A DNA stretch of 64,000 bases, taken from the NCBI RefSeq assembly GCF_021560015.1, contig NZ_CP073588.1, forward strand, positions 992,001 to 1,056,000, given 5' to 3'. Origin of the DNA: Shewanella vesiculosa. Lineage in GTDB: Bacteria > Pseudomonadota > Gammaproteobacteria > Enterobacterales > Shewanellaceae. Positions 37,499 to 48,887 of the stretch are shown here, piece by piece. Position 1 is the first letter of the stretch. Each line of letters starts with the position of its first letter. The notes beneath the pieces are model-generated. The model did no database searches. It was given only the letters and a program-made list of their open reading frames with translations, and was not told where the DNA came from. Made by a program: the position numbers and the translations under genes.

Positions 37499-38027
37499 TT
37501 AGTCTTCTAACTCAGCTAAACACATTTCTTCATATATCTGCTTAACCCAACCGTCAACACGTTCTTCGGTAAGTTCTGGCTGACGATCCTCGTCAATCCC
37601 TAAACCAACAAAGTGCTTGTCATCAGCCATGCCTTTAGATGCTTCAAAGTTATAACTTTCTGATGGCCAATTACCAATAATAATGCCACCACGAGCTTCA
37701 ACGATATCTCGTATCATGCCCATAGCATCAAGGAAGTATTCAGCATAATCTTCTTGGTCACCACAACCAAAAATAGCGACTAGTTTATCGGTGAAGTCGA
37801 TTTGCTCAAGTTCTGGGAAAAAAATCATCCCAATCACACTGTGCTTCGCCGTAATACCAAGTTGGAATACCAAACATAAGCAAATCGTATTCAGCAATTT
37901 GCTCTTTAGTACTCTTGGCGATGTCTTTGACATCTAACATGCTTTTACCCAGTTTTTTCTGGATCATTTTGGCTACAGCTTCGGTGTTGCCAGTGTCGCT
38001 ACCGAAAAAAAGACCTACAGTTGCCAT
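37499..38027 (-). pseudogene. fldA: Flavodoxin FldA interrupted by a one-base frameshift
   Basis: Long-chain flavodoxin, an FMN electron carrier. The first part (38027 down to about 37806) reads MATVGLFFGSDTGNTEAVAK with the phosphate loop SDTGNT at residues 10-15 and PTWYYGEAQCDWDDFFP. The frame then ends at a stop, but the next frame continues exactly as FFPELEQIDFTDKLVAIFGCGDQEDY and runs to 37499. The break is a run of seven A at 37818-37824 (seven T in the coding sense); with six, a normal 175-residue flavodoxin results (E. coli FldA 176). Every other key residue is conserved and there is no further decay, so a recent mutation, a sequencing error or slippage are all possible. Downstream gene order (ybfE, ybfF, seqA, pgm upstream of it) matches E. 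coli. Confidence 0.9.
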
Positions 38028-38078
38028 TGTCTATCCTTTAAATATCTAGTTCGCGTTGTGCGATGTTCTAAAAACGTC

Positions 38079-38351
38079 TCAGTTGTCGAGTTGCTGTTGC
38101 AGAATAAATTCGATTAACTGGCTACGGCTGATGTTACTGTTCAAAGCTTGTTGGTTCAAGGCATCATATAAATCTTGTGACACCTTTAACTCTATTCGTT
38201 TTAAACCGTTAGCGCGATCACGCTGAATTTGGTTACGCTTATTGATCTTTAATTGCTGCTCACGAGACAGTGGGTTACTTCTCGGACGCCCACGGCGAGT
38301 TTCTGCGGCAAAAAGGTCAATAGTCGTTCTATCTGTTGTTTCTTTTGCCAT
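38079..38351 (-). CDS. ybfE: LexA-regulated protein YbfE homologue
   Basis: A 90-residue basic protein starting at MAKETTDRTTIDLF (ATG 38351, AAAGAG upstream); a 121-residue reading is not supported. Contains ETRRGRPRSNPLSREQQLK, an AT-hook-like GRPR segment, and a C-terminal ribbon-helix-helix-like part (RIELKVSQDLYDALNQQALNS...SRSQLIEFIL), so DNA binding is likely. E. coli YbfE is known as a LexA-regulated gene in the same neighbourhood (fldA-ybfE-ybfF). I see no LexA box nearby, so SOS control here is unproven. Confidence 0.85.
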   Translation of the reverse strand: MAKETTDRTTIDLFAAETRRGRPRSNPLSREQQLKINKRNQIQRDRANGLKRIELKVSQDLYDALNQQALNSNISRSQLIEFILQQQLDN

Positions 38352-38359
38352 TGTACTCT

Positions 38360-38581
38360 TTAACCGATCCCAGAGCCTTCCCAGGTCATCTGAATAATAC
38401 CTTTTGCAATAAACCCGGCGCAGCCGAGGAATAACACTGCCCAAACAATATATCGACCAAATTTGGGGACGTCACCCTGTTTAAGCACATCATGGATAGC
38501 CATGCCGATAAAAAAGAATATCGATGCAAAAAACAGGTTTAAGCCAACCGCTTCAATTTGATCCATGTATTGGTTTAACAT
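38360..38581 (-). CDS. Small DUF2788 membrane protein
   Basis: A 73-residue protein with two hydrophobic helices (LNLFFASIFFFIGMAIHDV, about residues 14-32, and YIVWAVLFLGCAGFIAKGII, about 44-63) joined by a short charged loop with KQGDVPKFGR. Family DUF2788, function unknown. AAGGT ribosome site 6 nt before the ATG. Its stop is only 9 nt from the ybfE start, so it heads a small operon with ybfE and perhaps fldA. E. coli has no gene in this position. Confidence 0.82.
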   Translation of the reverse strand: MLNQYMDQIEAVGLNLFFASIFFFIGMAIHDVLKQGDVPKFGRYIVWAVLFLGCAGFIAKGIIQMTWEGSGIG

Positions 38582-38679
38582 ACTTCTACCTTCGCGATTA
38601 AGTGTCTGGCGAAAAGAGGGCGCGAATATATCACATCAGGATACGATCGGCTATGTACAAAAGGGGAAATATTAAAAAT

Positions 38680-39453
38680 TTACCCTTGGTTTTGTTCAAT
38701 AAACTCAGACACGATACGGTTAAATATCTCTGGCTTTTGGGCATGTAACCAATGACCTGTGCCATTTAATGTTTTCGCGCTGGCATGTGGAAATTGACGC
38801 ATGATCTCATCGCGATGTTCAGCCGTGACATAATTTGACTCACCGCCACGGATAAATAATGCAGGTTTATCGAAATGGTTGTCGTCTGTTAACGGTAATG
38901 TCCAGCCAATAATACGATCATAAGATTCAATTAGCCCAGTTAAATTCATTTTCCATTCAAAACCGCTATCAGTGCGTTGCAGATTCTTAAGTAAAAACTG
39001 CGATGTTGGCTCATCAATACCGGCAGACGTTAAATGTAATAAGGCAGATTTGCGCGTGGTATTGGCGTTTAATTCTAAACTGGTTAGGCCTGCAAACACG
39101 ATTTCATGTCTTGGGCTGTAGGCAACAGGTGCGATATCGGCAACAACCAAGCTTATAACTCGCTCAGGATGAAGCAGTGCCATTGCCATGGCAATTTTAC
39201 CACCCATTGAGTGGCCAACCACATGGGCTTGTGTAAGATGTAATTCATCGAGAACATCTATCATGGCATCAGCCAACTGTGGGTAGTCCATCTGGTCCCA
39301 ATGCTCACTTAAGCCATGATTGGGGACGTCAACCCGAATAACTTGATGTTGTTGTTCAAGTACACTACCGAGATTTTTTAGATTATCAAGATTGCCAAAT
39401 AGCCCGTGAATAAGTAGGACGGCTTCACCTTGACCAGAAGATACGAAATGCAT
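38680..39453 (-). CDS. ybfF: Alpha/beta hydrolase YbfF
   Basis: A 257-residue esterase (E. coli YbfF 254, reported acyl-CoA/short-chain ester hydrolase). Oxyanion motif LLIHGLFGNLDNL near the N-terminus, nucleophile Ser in VVGHSMGGKIA (about residue 82), and catalytic His in GTGHWLHAQKPEIF near the C-terminus. Cytoplasmic, no signal peptide. It is divergent from seqA, the same arrangement as E. coli. Confidence 0.92.
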   Translation of the reverse strand: MHFVSSGQGEAVLLIHGLFGNLDNLKNLGSVLEQQHQVIRVDVPNHGLSEHWDQMDYPQLADAMIDVLDELHLTQAHVVGHSMGGKIAMAMALLHPERVISLVVADIAPVAYSPRHEIVFAGLTSLELNANTTRKSALLHLTSAGIDEPTSQFLLKNLQRTDSGFEWKMNLTGLIESYDRIIGWTLPLTDDNHFDKPALFIRGGESNYVTAEHRDEIMRQFPHASAKTLNGTGHWLHAQKPEIFNRIVSEFIEQNQG

Positions 39454-39754
39454 AACGCAATAAGCTCATTGGGACAATTTGTACGGCAGATTTTGCTGTA
39501 ATGAGCCAATCAAATCAAGTCATCATAACGATAGTGACCATTGTTGATGATATTTTACCCGCCTTTTGATAAATTTTTAAGAATATAGGCCATTTAATGA
39601 TTTTGTGACTTTATTAGTTGGTTAAGCTTGGCTTACACTGAAGCCATAATTTTTGATCGCATTAGTAATAGGCGGTCTGCGCTCCCGAATTACCAAGCGC
39701 CAGTCAAATAATGGCGACAGTAGTACAAAGACCGATAGAAAAAGGATGACTCTG
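39454..39754. other. Divergent ybfF/seqA intergenic region
   Basis: Three hundred nt without a gene; it must hold both promoters. An in-frame extension of seqA to 39653 has no ribosome site or conserved sequence. I see no clear operator or hairpin. Confidence 0.5.
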
Positions 39755-40381
39755 ATGAAATACATTGAGATTGACGAAGAACTTTATCGCTTTATTGCCA
39801 GTAAGACTGAACGCATTGGCGAAAGCGCTTCGGATATTTTACGTCGTTTACTGAACTTGTCAGTTGAAAATGTCGATATAAGTTTACCCGCTTCCATCAG
39901 TCAGCCTAGTTTAGAATCTGAATCAGCAGCTAGTCATCATCCGGTTTTTAACCAAGCAAAAGCTGCTGTTGAAAAAATCATTGCTGAACAAAATAGCACT
40001 GGCCAATACAATCTTGCAGATGAACAAACATCGTCGCCAGCAACGATTGATTTTGATGCTATTGTTAGTCAGCATTTGTTGAGCCAGCAAAAAGGTGCAG
40101 TAGGGCGTTTTATGCACTTATTAGCCAGTCTTGAAACCACAGCTCGCAGTGACTTTGATAAAGTACTGAATGTACAAGGGAAAGGGCGCTTGTATTTTGC
40201 TCGTTCTAAACAAGCGCTACTCAATTCTAGTCAATCTTCTAATCCAAAAGAAATCGCTGCTAGCGGGTTCTGGGTGACAACCAATAACAATACTGCCAAA
40301 AAACAAACGATATTAACTGAAGTATTAGAGCATTTAGGTTGCGATAGTGAACGAGCCAAGAGTATCGCTGAACACATTTAA
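39755..40381 (+). CDS. seqA: Replication regulator SeqA
   Basis: A 208-residue SeqA (E. coli 181), which binds hemimethylated GATC sites and delays re-initiation at oriC. The N-terminal oligomerisation domain reads MKYIEIDEELYRFIASKTERIGESASDILRRLL (residues 1-33). A longer than usual linker (about 45-120) accounts for the extra length. The C-terminal DNA-binding domain includes KGRLYFARSKQALL and ASGFWVTTNNNTAKKQ, the loop that contacts the methylated base. Start at ATG 39755 with AAAAAGGA upstream. Followed by pgm 53 nt later, as in E. coli. Confidence 0.95.
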   Translation: MKYIEIDEELYRFIASKTERIGESASDILRRLLNLSVENVDISLPASISQPSLESESAASHHPVFNQAKAAVEKIIAEQNSTGQYNLADEQTSSPATIDFDAIVSQHLLSQQKGAVGRFMHLLASLETTARSDFDKVLNVQGKGRLYFARSKQALLNSSQSSNPKEIAASGFWVTTNNNTAKKQTILTEVLEHLGCDSERAKSIAEHI

Positions 40382-40434
40382 TGTTTGAATTTTGTTGAGA
40401 ATTATATTTTTCATTTACTAACAGGAGACCATTC

Positions 40435-42078
40435 GTGGCCATTCACACACGCGCAGGGCAGCAAGCTTTACAAACGGATTTAGTGAATATTCCTAAATTA
40501 ATGAGTCATTATTATCGCATTATTCCAAACGTGGAAGACGTGCAGCAAAAAGTGACGTTTGGCACTTCAGGCCATCGTGGTTGTGCCTATACCGCTAGTT
40601 TTAATCAAAACCACATATGGGCTATCACCCAAGCTGTGGTTGATTATCGTATTTCAGCCAATATTACCGGGCCAATGATTGTTGGTTTTGACACTCATGC
40701 ACTGTCTTATGCGGCGTTTATGTCAGTCATTGAAGTGTTAACTGCTAACCAAGTCAAAGTATTAATTCAACAAGATGACGGTTTTACCCCGACACCTGTC
40801 GTATCTCAAGCAATTGTTCGTGCCAATTCGTCTGCACCTGCTGCCTTAATCGATGGCTTAATCATTACACCTTCGCACAATCCTCCACAAGATGGTGGCA
40901 TTAAGTATAATCCACCTCATGGTGGCCCTGCTGAAGGTGAAATTACTAAAATCATCGAAACAAAAGCCAATGAATATCTAGCCAATCAGCTGTCAGGCGT
41001 TAAAAAAGTCAATTACGGTGTCGCGGTTAAATCCGGCTGGATTGATGAAGTCGATTTTATTGCACCTTATGTTGAATCTCTTGCTGAAGTGATTGATATG
41101 GAGGCGATTAAAAAAGCCAACATTCGAATAGGTGTTGATCCTTTAGGTGGGTCAGGTATTTATTATTGGCAACACATTGCGTCACAATATGGTCTTGATA
41201 TCACCTTAGTTAATGACAAAGTTGATCCTACTTTTGGCTTTATGCCATTAGATAAAGACGGCAAAATCCGCATGGATTGCTCCTCTCCTTATGCGATGGC
41301 AGGCTTATTAGCCTTCAGCGAAGATTATGATTTATGTGTTGGTAATGACCCAGATTATGACCGCCACGGTATTGTGTGCCCGGGATTTGGTTTGATGAAC
41401 CCGAATCATTACTTAGCTGTTGCGATAGATTATTTAATGACCCATCGTCCGCAATGGTCAGAGTCGTTAGCTGTTGGTAAAACCTTAGTATCAAGCGCGA
41501 TGATCGACAGGGTTTGTAATGCCTTAGGCTGTCATTGTTTAGAAGTACCAGTTGGTTTTAAATGGTTTGTTGATGGCTTAGCCCAAAGCACCATAGCATT
41601 TGGCGGTGAAGAAAGTGCCGGTGCCGCTTTTTTAAAGCGTGATGGCAGTACTTGGTGTACCGATAAAGATGGTTTTATTTTAGCCTTGCTTGCGGCGGAG
41701 ATTTTAGCCGTAACCGGTAAAACACCCGCTCAGCGTTATCAAGAGTTAACGACCAAGTTTGGCGAGAGTTTTTATACTCGTATTGATAGCCCTATTAGCC
41801 TTAAGAAAAAGGCCAAGTTTGAGCAATTAAATCGTGATAGTTTCACTGACACTCAATTAGCGGGTGAACCCATTACGGCTATTTTAAGCCACGCACCTGG
41901 CAATAATGCTGCCATTGGTGGCATTAAAGTCACTACCGAAAATGGCTGGTTTGCTGCGCGTCCATCAGGTACTGAAGCCTTGTTTAAAATCTACGCCGAA
42001 AGCTTTATTAGTCAGCAGCATTTGGATGACATTATTACTCAAGCACAGACTATGATTGACCAAGCCTTAAAAGGCTAA
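40435..42078 (+). CDS. pgm: Phosphoglucomutase (alpha-D-glucose type)
   Basis: A 547-residue phosphoglucomutase (E. coli Pgm 546), interconverting glucose-1-phosphate and glucose-6-phosphate. Catalytic phosphoserine Ser147 lies in TPSHNPPQDGG; the Mg loop DPDYDRHG and sugar loop GGEESAG follow; the phosphate-binding RPSGTE is near the C-terminus. It starts with GTG, preceded by a good AGGAG site. Probably cotranscribed with seqA. An intrinsic terminator follows. Confidence 0.96.
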   Translation: MAIHTRAGQQALQTDLVNIPKLMSHYYRIIPNVEDVQQKVTFGTSGHRGCAYTASFNQNHIWAITQAVVDYRISANITGPMIVGFDTHALSYAAFMSVIEVLTANQVKVLIQQDDGFTPTPVVSQAIVRANSSAPAALIDGLIITPSHNPPQDGGIKYNPPHGGPAEGEITKIIETKANEYLANQLSGVKKVNYGVAVKSGWIDEVDFIAPYVESLAEVIDMEAIKKANIRIGVDPLGGSGIYYWQHIASQYGLDITLVNDKVDPTFGFMPLDKDGKIRMDCSSPYAMAGLLAFSEDYDLCVGNDPDYDRHGIVCPGFGLMNPNHYLAVAIDYLMTHRPQWSESLAVGKTLVSSAMIDRVCNALGCHCLEVPVGFKWFVDGLAQSTIAFGGEESAGAAFLKRDGSTWCTDKDGFILALLAAEILAVTGKTPAQRYQELTTKFGESFYTRIDSPISLKKKAKFEQLNRDSFTDTQLAGEPITAILSHAPGNNAAIGGIKVTTENGWFAARPSGTEALFKIYAESFISQQHLDDIITQAQTMIDQALKG

Positions 42079-42108
42079 GTTTACTGTTAGTTGTTTAATC
42101 AATATAAA

Positions 42109-42134
42109 AAGCACTGATTTTCAGTGCTTTTTTT
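42109..42134 (+). terminator. Intrinsic terminator of seqA-pgm
   Basis: Perfect stem AAGCACTGA / TCAGTGCTT with a 3-nt loop and T run, 31 nt past the pgm stop. Confidence 0.9.
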
Positions 42135-42220
42135 GCTTCTATTGATGAGATTTTTTTGTCAGTATGGCTTAACTGTTGGTTGTTAATAATTAATGTTAAG
42201 TCATTTCAAGGAAGATATTA

Positions 42221-42628
42221 ATGAATAAATATATGTCACTACTTTTTTTACCGGCGATGATGTTAACGGCTTGCCAAACTCAACTTGAAACTGTTCAAGT
42301 ACCTCAAGCCGTGTTTAATACAAAGGTAATCACTATTGAAAATTCTCAACTCAATCAATATTGGTTATTGGAGCAGATTAAACCTGTAATGTTAAACAAA
42401 CGTCCTGATTGGTTACCAAGAGGTGCAGGTAAGGGCGAATATTATATTACGATTGACTCAAACGGTAACGAAGTCAGCAAAGAGCTTATTGGCTCGCAGC
42501 CAGAGGGCTGGATGACGCAAGCATTGGTCAATAAGATGCCAAAACAGCAGTATGAGCCTGCGGCATCGAATATTAAGCGAGTTCCAGTGAAAGTGAAAAT
42601 GGATTTTGAAGTAAATCGTATGAATTGA
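42221..42628 (+). CDS. Small lipoprotein with TonB-C-like fold
   Basis: A 135-residue predicted lipoprotein. The signal peptide ends in MLTAC, with Cys18 as the lipidation site. The mature part contains GEYYITIDSNGNEVSKELIGSQP...QALVNKMPKQQYEPAASNIKRVPVKVKMDFEV, which has the beta-alpha-beta pattern and the Y-x-P/V-x-V spacing of TonB C-terminal domains. There is no ExbB/ExbD gene nearby and no Pro-rich spacer, so it is not a conventional TonB. Likely periplasmic face of a membrane; role unknown. AAGGAAG ribosome site; convergent with katG. Confidence 0.75.
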   Translation: MNKYMSLLFLPAMMLTACQTQLETVQVPQAVFNTKVITIENSQLNQYWLLEQIKPVMLNKRPDWLPRGAGKGEYYITIDSNGNEVSKELIGSQPEGWMTQALVNKMPKQQYEPAASNIKRVPVKVKMDFEVNRMN

Positions 42629-42679
42629 TCTTGAGGTTACTTAACCTCTATTGAGCGATTTAACCCAATATAACCCAAT

Positions 42680-42720
42680 ATAACAACAGGGTAGAATAAT
42701 ACATTCTGCCCTGTTGTTAT
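42680..42720. terminator. Hairpin between the lipoprotein gene and katG
   Basis: Eighteen-bp arms (ATAACAACAGGGTAGAAT / ATTCTGCCCTGTTGTTAT) allowing one G-U pair, 5-nt loop, followed by T-rich DNA on the plus strand. Probably a bidirectional terminator for convergent genes. It is preceded by two copies of TAACCCAATA (42661-42680). Confidence 0.75.
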
Positions 42721-42754
42721 TTTATAAACTAAACATTATTAGTGACAATAGTCA

Positions 42755-45443
<2,689 letters not shown>

Positions 45444-45475
45444 AAAAATGGCTAACCCAATACCGGTTAGCCATT
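45444..45475 (-). terminator. Intrinsic terminator of the 470-residue unknown gene
   Basis: Perfect 11-bp stem AATGGCTAACC / GGTTAGCCATT, 7-nt loop, five T on the minus strand, about 100 nt past the stop. Confidence 0.8.
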
Positions 45476-45575
45476 GAAGCGATAATACACTATAGCAGTT
45501 GTGCCAAAAGGTTGTTGCTTTACAGTGACCGATAATTTTTAAATCAAATACTTAAGGGTGATTGTTGGTAGGGTT

Positions 45576-46988
45576 TTATCCACGATAACCAAATAATTTT
45601 TGTTCCATGATCGCTTTGCTTACGGCTTCCGGAACGGCGTTAATCCAATCACCTTGACCGCGGCAAATTTGTTGTAAAATTTCTCGCGAGAAAATATTAA
45701 ATAAATCAGGGTTGCTCGACTCAATACTGGTGATAAAGCCATTATCGAGAACATGACGGAATAAATAGCGCAGGTTATTGGGGACACTAATGGTCGTTAA
45801 GTTATTCAGATCACCTTTTTCATCTCGTTCAGGGTAAACGAACAAGCGCGTGTTATCGGGGAATAATTTACCGAATGCTTCGAGTATTCCGCCTTCCATT
45901 CCACGATAATATTCTTCATCAAAAATTTGTTTAATATTAACCATACCGACCACAATGCCGATTTGTAATTGGGTGTATTGGCGGAAATAGGCTCGTAACG
46001 AGAAATATCGAGTATAGTCGGACACCATGACATTGTAGCCGAGTAAATTAAGTAACTTGACCCGTTCCATAATGTCTTTTTCAGACATGTTGGCATCTTT
46101 ACCGCTCAAGTCATTTAAGGATATTTCAGCAATCAATACGGTACTTTTATCTGTTACACCATCGAGTAAGGAAAAGGCTTTATAGCCTTGTTCGATCATA
46201 TCGACATTAAGTTTTGTTACTGGCTTAAATGAGCCTCGAATGGTTAATACGTTCTTTTTGTAAAGCATGTCAGCAGGAACTGCGACACTGCCATCCGCTT
46301 TAAACATAATGGCGCGCGTTTTCCAACTGCGAATAAGATGAATATTCTTGGCTTGATTGTCGACATCTTCAAAGTAGGGCCCTTGAAAGTCGATACAATC
46401 AATCTCTATTCGATTAGCTTTCATGTTATCGGTTAATGAATCGATAATCATTTTCGGATCTTCAAAATAGTAATAACTGGCGTAAATGAGGTTGACCCCT
46501 AAAATCCCTAATGCTTGTTGTTGTGCTTCAGCGGTATCGTCAAACATACGCACATGAACAACAATATTAGACGGCTCTGCCCCCGGGTACATTTGAATTC
46601 GCACACCACACCATGCATGACATTCATTTTTACGATTAAAGCTCTTGGCTGAGACAGTTGCTGCGTAGGTAAAATAACGCGAAGACTTAGAACGAATGGC
46701 ACCAACACGGTCAACAACGAGATCAAACTCTTGCTCCATCATTGCCAATACGCGTGCTTTACTGACATAACGACCATCTTCTTGAACACCGTAAATAGCG
46801 TCAGAAAATTTCATATCATAGGCCGACATGGTTTTCGCTATCGTACCCGCAGCAGCACCAGCGACAAAAAAGTTACGTGCGACTTCTTGTCCTGCACCAA
46901 TTTCAACTATAGTGCCGTACTTTTTTTCGTCTAGGTTTAAACGAAGAGCTTTTTCTTTTGTGCCACGGGAACTGACTTGCTTATCCAT
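45576..46988 (-). CDS. Conserved protein of unknown function (470 residues)
   Basis: I cannot assign a function. The protein is soluble-looking, without a signal peptide or membrane helix. N-terminal block: KYGTIVEIGAGQEVARNFFVAGAAAGTIAKTMSAYDM (residues about 23-59), glycine- and alanine-rich and apparently under strong constraint. Further blocks: ECHAWCGVRIQMYPGAEPS (about 122-140), GILGVNLIYASYYY (about 160), FKADGSVAVPADMLYKKNVLTIRGSFKPV (about 228-256), and FSREILQQICRGQGDWINAVPEAV near the C-terminus. The first block has a GxGxE pattern that could suggest nucleotide or cofactor binding, but the classical fold is not evident. GGAGA ribosome site before ATG 46988, own terminator, no operon partner. 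It looks like an ancient, widely conserved orphan rather than a recent acquisition (inference). Confidence 0.85.
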   Translation of the reverse strand: MDKQVSSRGTKEKALRLNLDEKKYGTIVEIGAGQEVARNFFVAGAAAGTIAKTMSAYDMKFSDAIYGVQEDGRYVSKARVLAMMEQEFDLVVDRVGAIRSKSSRYFTYAATVSAKSFNRKNECHAWCGVRIQMYPGAEPSNIVVHVRMFDDTAEAQQQALGILGVNLIYASYYYFEDPKMIIDSLTDNMKANRIEIDCIDFQGPYFEDVDNQAKNIHLIRSWKTRAIMFKADGSVAVPADMLYKKNVLTIRGSFKPVTKLNVDMIEQGYKAFSLLDGVTDKSTVLIAEISLNDLSGKDANMSEKDIMERVKLLNLLGYNVMVSDYTRYFSLRAYFRQYTQLQIGIVVGMVNIKQIFDEEYYRGMEGGILEAFGKLFPDNTRLFVYPERDEKGDLNNLTTISVPNNLRYLFRHVLDNGFITSIESSNPDLFNIFSREILQQICRGQGDWINAVPEAVSKAIMEQKLFGYRG

Positions 46989-47184
46989 AATATCTCCACA
47001 CGATAAAACATTGGTATCTTAAGATTACTGCTAACAATGTTATAGCAAGTTAAAATATCCGCTAGTGCTGAAAGGATATTTGTGGCGATAAATTAATAAT
47101 TTAACCTTTTTGAATAGCTTATAGATGTTTATTGCGACACTTTTGATCAGCGTCAACCGTGACTAGCGCGTTAATAGCATTATT

Positions 47185-47207
47185 GCCGCAACCATACACG
47201 TTGCGGC
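47185..47207 (-). terminator. GC-rich hairpin downstream of dacB
   Basis: Stem GCCGCAAC / GTTGCGGC with 7-nt loop, 13 nt past the dacB stop. There is no T run on the minus strand, so termination is uncertain. Confidence 0.45.
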
Positions 47208-47219
47208 TTTATAACTTTA

Positions 47220-48887
47220 TTATCTAGGTACATCCATCATGGTTTGTAAAAATACCGCAGAAAAGGGGGCTTTTTGCTGTTTTTTAATTTGAGGACTTAA
47301 GCCATTTTCAAACAACACAAATAAATAGTTATGACCATTACTCACATTCACTCTACCGGCCAAGTTTGCAATTCCTAGCATACTGCCGGTTTTTGCAAAT
47401 ACATGATGTTTGAGTGGTGATTTATTAAAATAACGTTTGTAGCGTAAAGTGCCACTGACACCTGACTCTGGAAGTAAATCGAGCAAGAATCGGTATTCTG
47501 GTTGTTGATATATGACGGTGAGTACACTTAATACGTGTTCTGGTGTGAGCAAGTTATAGCGTGATAAACCTGAACCATCGGCAATGTTTGCCGTCGATAA
47601 GTCGATACCTATCGAGTACAGAATGGTTTTCAATGCCTGGCCACTGCGAGCAAAGTCGCTTGGGGTTTGATAATACACCTCACCGAGTTTTTTTAATAAA
47701 CTGTCGGCAATTAAATTATCTGATTCGAGTAACATGGTTTCTAGCAATTGCGGTAAAGCATCAGATTGGTGGCTGGCAATAACTTGCCGTTGAGCCATAA
47801 ACTTGGGCTGCTTGTTCATCTTAATTGTCGTAATGGGGTGGTTATAGCTAATTCCTAAAGATTCGAGTTGTTTAGCTATGATGTGCTGAGCGTAAATTTG
47901 CGGATCGCTAATGGCTATTGCTAAAGGTAATGACTTAGCTCCGACATGACAACCGCTTAGGTGATAGCGATTATTATCGAAACGACTTAAGGTTAACTGA
48001 CACTGGGGCACTGACTCAGTGAGGTATGCAGGCAGAGCATTGGCCATTGGTAATGTAACAGCGGGCTTTACCACTGGGTTGTCTATGGTAGGTGAAACAA
48101 AATATGCGTCATTAGTGATGTCAATTGGGCGGTTTCCCATCATGGTGATTTTCGCCACTTTATTGTAACCATTGGTGGATAATCGACCATAGACGCAATT
48201 TTTATTAATGATAAAAGGTGAGATTGGCGCAGCGTAGCAAATCCCTAAATCGTCCCATACCCAGCCAGGAGCCTGTAATTGGCTGTCTTGTTCGCTCGCC
48301 AACATAATATTCCCGGTAAGTTTTGTGATCCCCAACGTGCTTAAGGATCCAAGAAGTTGATGTAAATCTTGGAATGTTAAGGTTGGATCGCCACTGAATT
48401 CGATATAAATGTCACCAGAATAAACCCCATTGCTAATCTGAGTTTTATCCAGCGGTTGATCGGCTAAGGTTGTGAGTTGGGTTTGATAGCTAAATTGTTT
48501 ACCGAGTTGCTTGGTTGCTGCCAATGCGGTTAACAGTTTTTGAACACTAGCAGGTTGCATTAATGATTGATTATTATATTGAAATACTGTTTTTTGACTG
48601 GTCATATCCCACACGGTAATGCCCAGCTGTGAATGTATCGGCTTTAATAGTTGCAACATATTATCAAGATACAGGGCTGTGGGTTGTTGATTAATAATCT
48701 CTAGGGGTGAAGAAGGTATCTGTGGTTGCACCACCGCTGGTTGAGTAAGCGGCTCGACCGCGCTGATGGTATTTGGCAGGCAGATGATCATCAAAGACCC
48801 TAATAGAGATAAAGTACGCCTCAGCCATAAAGGTTGTTGCCTATGAGATGAATGAGGCCGTGGGAGATGGAATAGTATTGAAGTCAT
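47220..48887 (-). CDS. dacB: D-alanyl-D-alanine carboxypeptidase/endopeptidase (PBP4-type)
   Basis: A 555-residue peptidase S13 enzyme that trims or cleaves peptidoglycan cross-links in the periplasm. An N-terminal basic stretch and hydrophobic helix (TLSLLGSLMIICLPNTISA, about residues 25-43) form a signal peptide. The active-site motifs are all present: SxxK in QPASVQKLLTALAA (about residue 113), the SxN-type DGSGLSRYN block, and KTG in FAKTGSM near the C-terminus. An insert domain of about 200 residues lies between the first two, as in PBP4. Longer than E. coli DacB (477), partly through an N-terminal spacer rich in Pro and Gln. Flanked by two non-coding stretches. Confidence 0.92.
   Translation of the reverse strand: MTSILFHLPRPHSSHRQQPLWLRRTLSLLGSLMIICLPNTISAVEPLTQPAVVQPQIPSSPLEIINQQPTALYLDNMLQLLKPIHSQLGITVWDMTSQKTVFQYNNQSLMQPASVQKLLTALAATKQLGKQFSYQTQLTTLADQPLDKTQISNGVYSGDIYIEFSGDPTLTFQDLHQLLGSLSTLGITKLTGNIMLASEQDSQLQAPGWVWDDLGICYAAPISPFIINKNCVYGRLSTNGYNKVAKITMMGNRPIDITNDAYFVSPTIDNPVVKPAVTLPMANALPAYLTESVPQCQLTLSRFDNNRYHLSGCHVGAKSLPLAIAISDPQIYAQHIIAKQLESLGISYNHPITTIKMNKQPKFMAQRQVIASHQSDALPQLLETMLLESDNLIADSLLKKLGEVYYQTPSDFARSGQALKTILYSIGIDLSTANIADGSGLSRYNLLTPEHVLSVLTVIYQQPEYRFLLDLLPESGVSGTLRYKRYFNKSPLKHHVFAKTGSMLGIANLAGRVNVSNGHNYLFVLFENGLSPQIKKQQKAPFSAVFLQTMMDVPR

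Noticed and set aside
37499..38027. Programmed ribosomal frameshift in fldA
   Set aside because: Restoring the frame needs a +1 shift on the T7 run, without a stop codon or hairpin arrangement typical of known +1 sites; a base-count error or mutation is simpler.
36220..38027. earP, efp and fldA as a single operon
   Set aside because: A 91-nt gap between fldA and earP leaves room for a promoter and a weak hairpin; nothing shows cotranscription.
42221..42628. TonB protein
   Set aside because: It is a short lipoprotein without the N-terminal TonB helix or Pro-rich spacer and without exbB/exbD nearby; only the C-terminal fold is similar.
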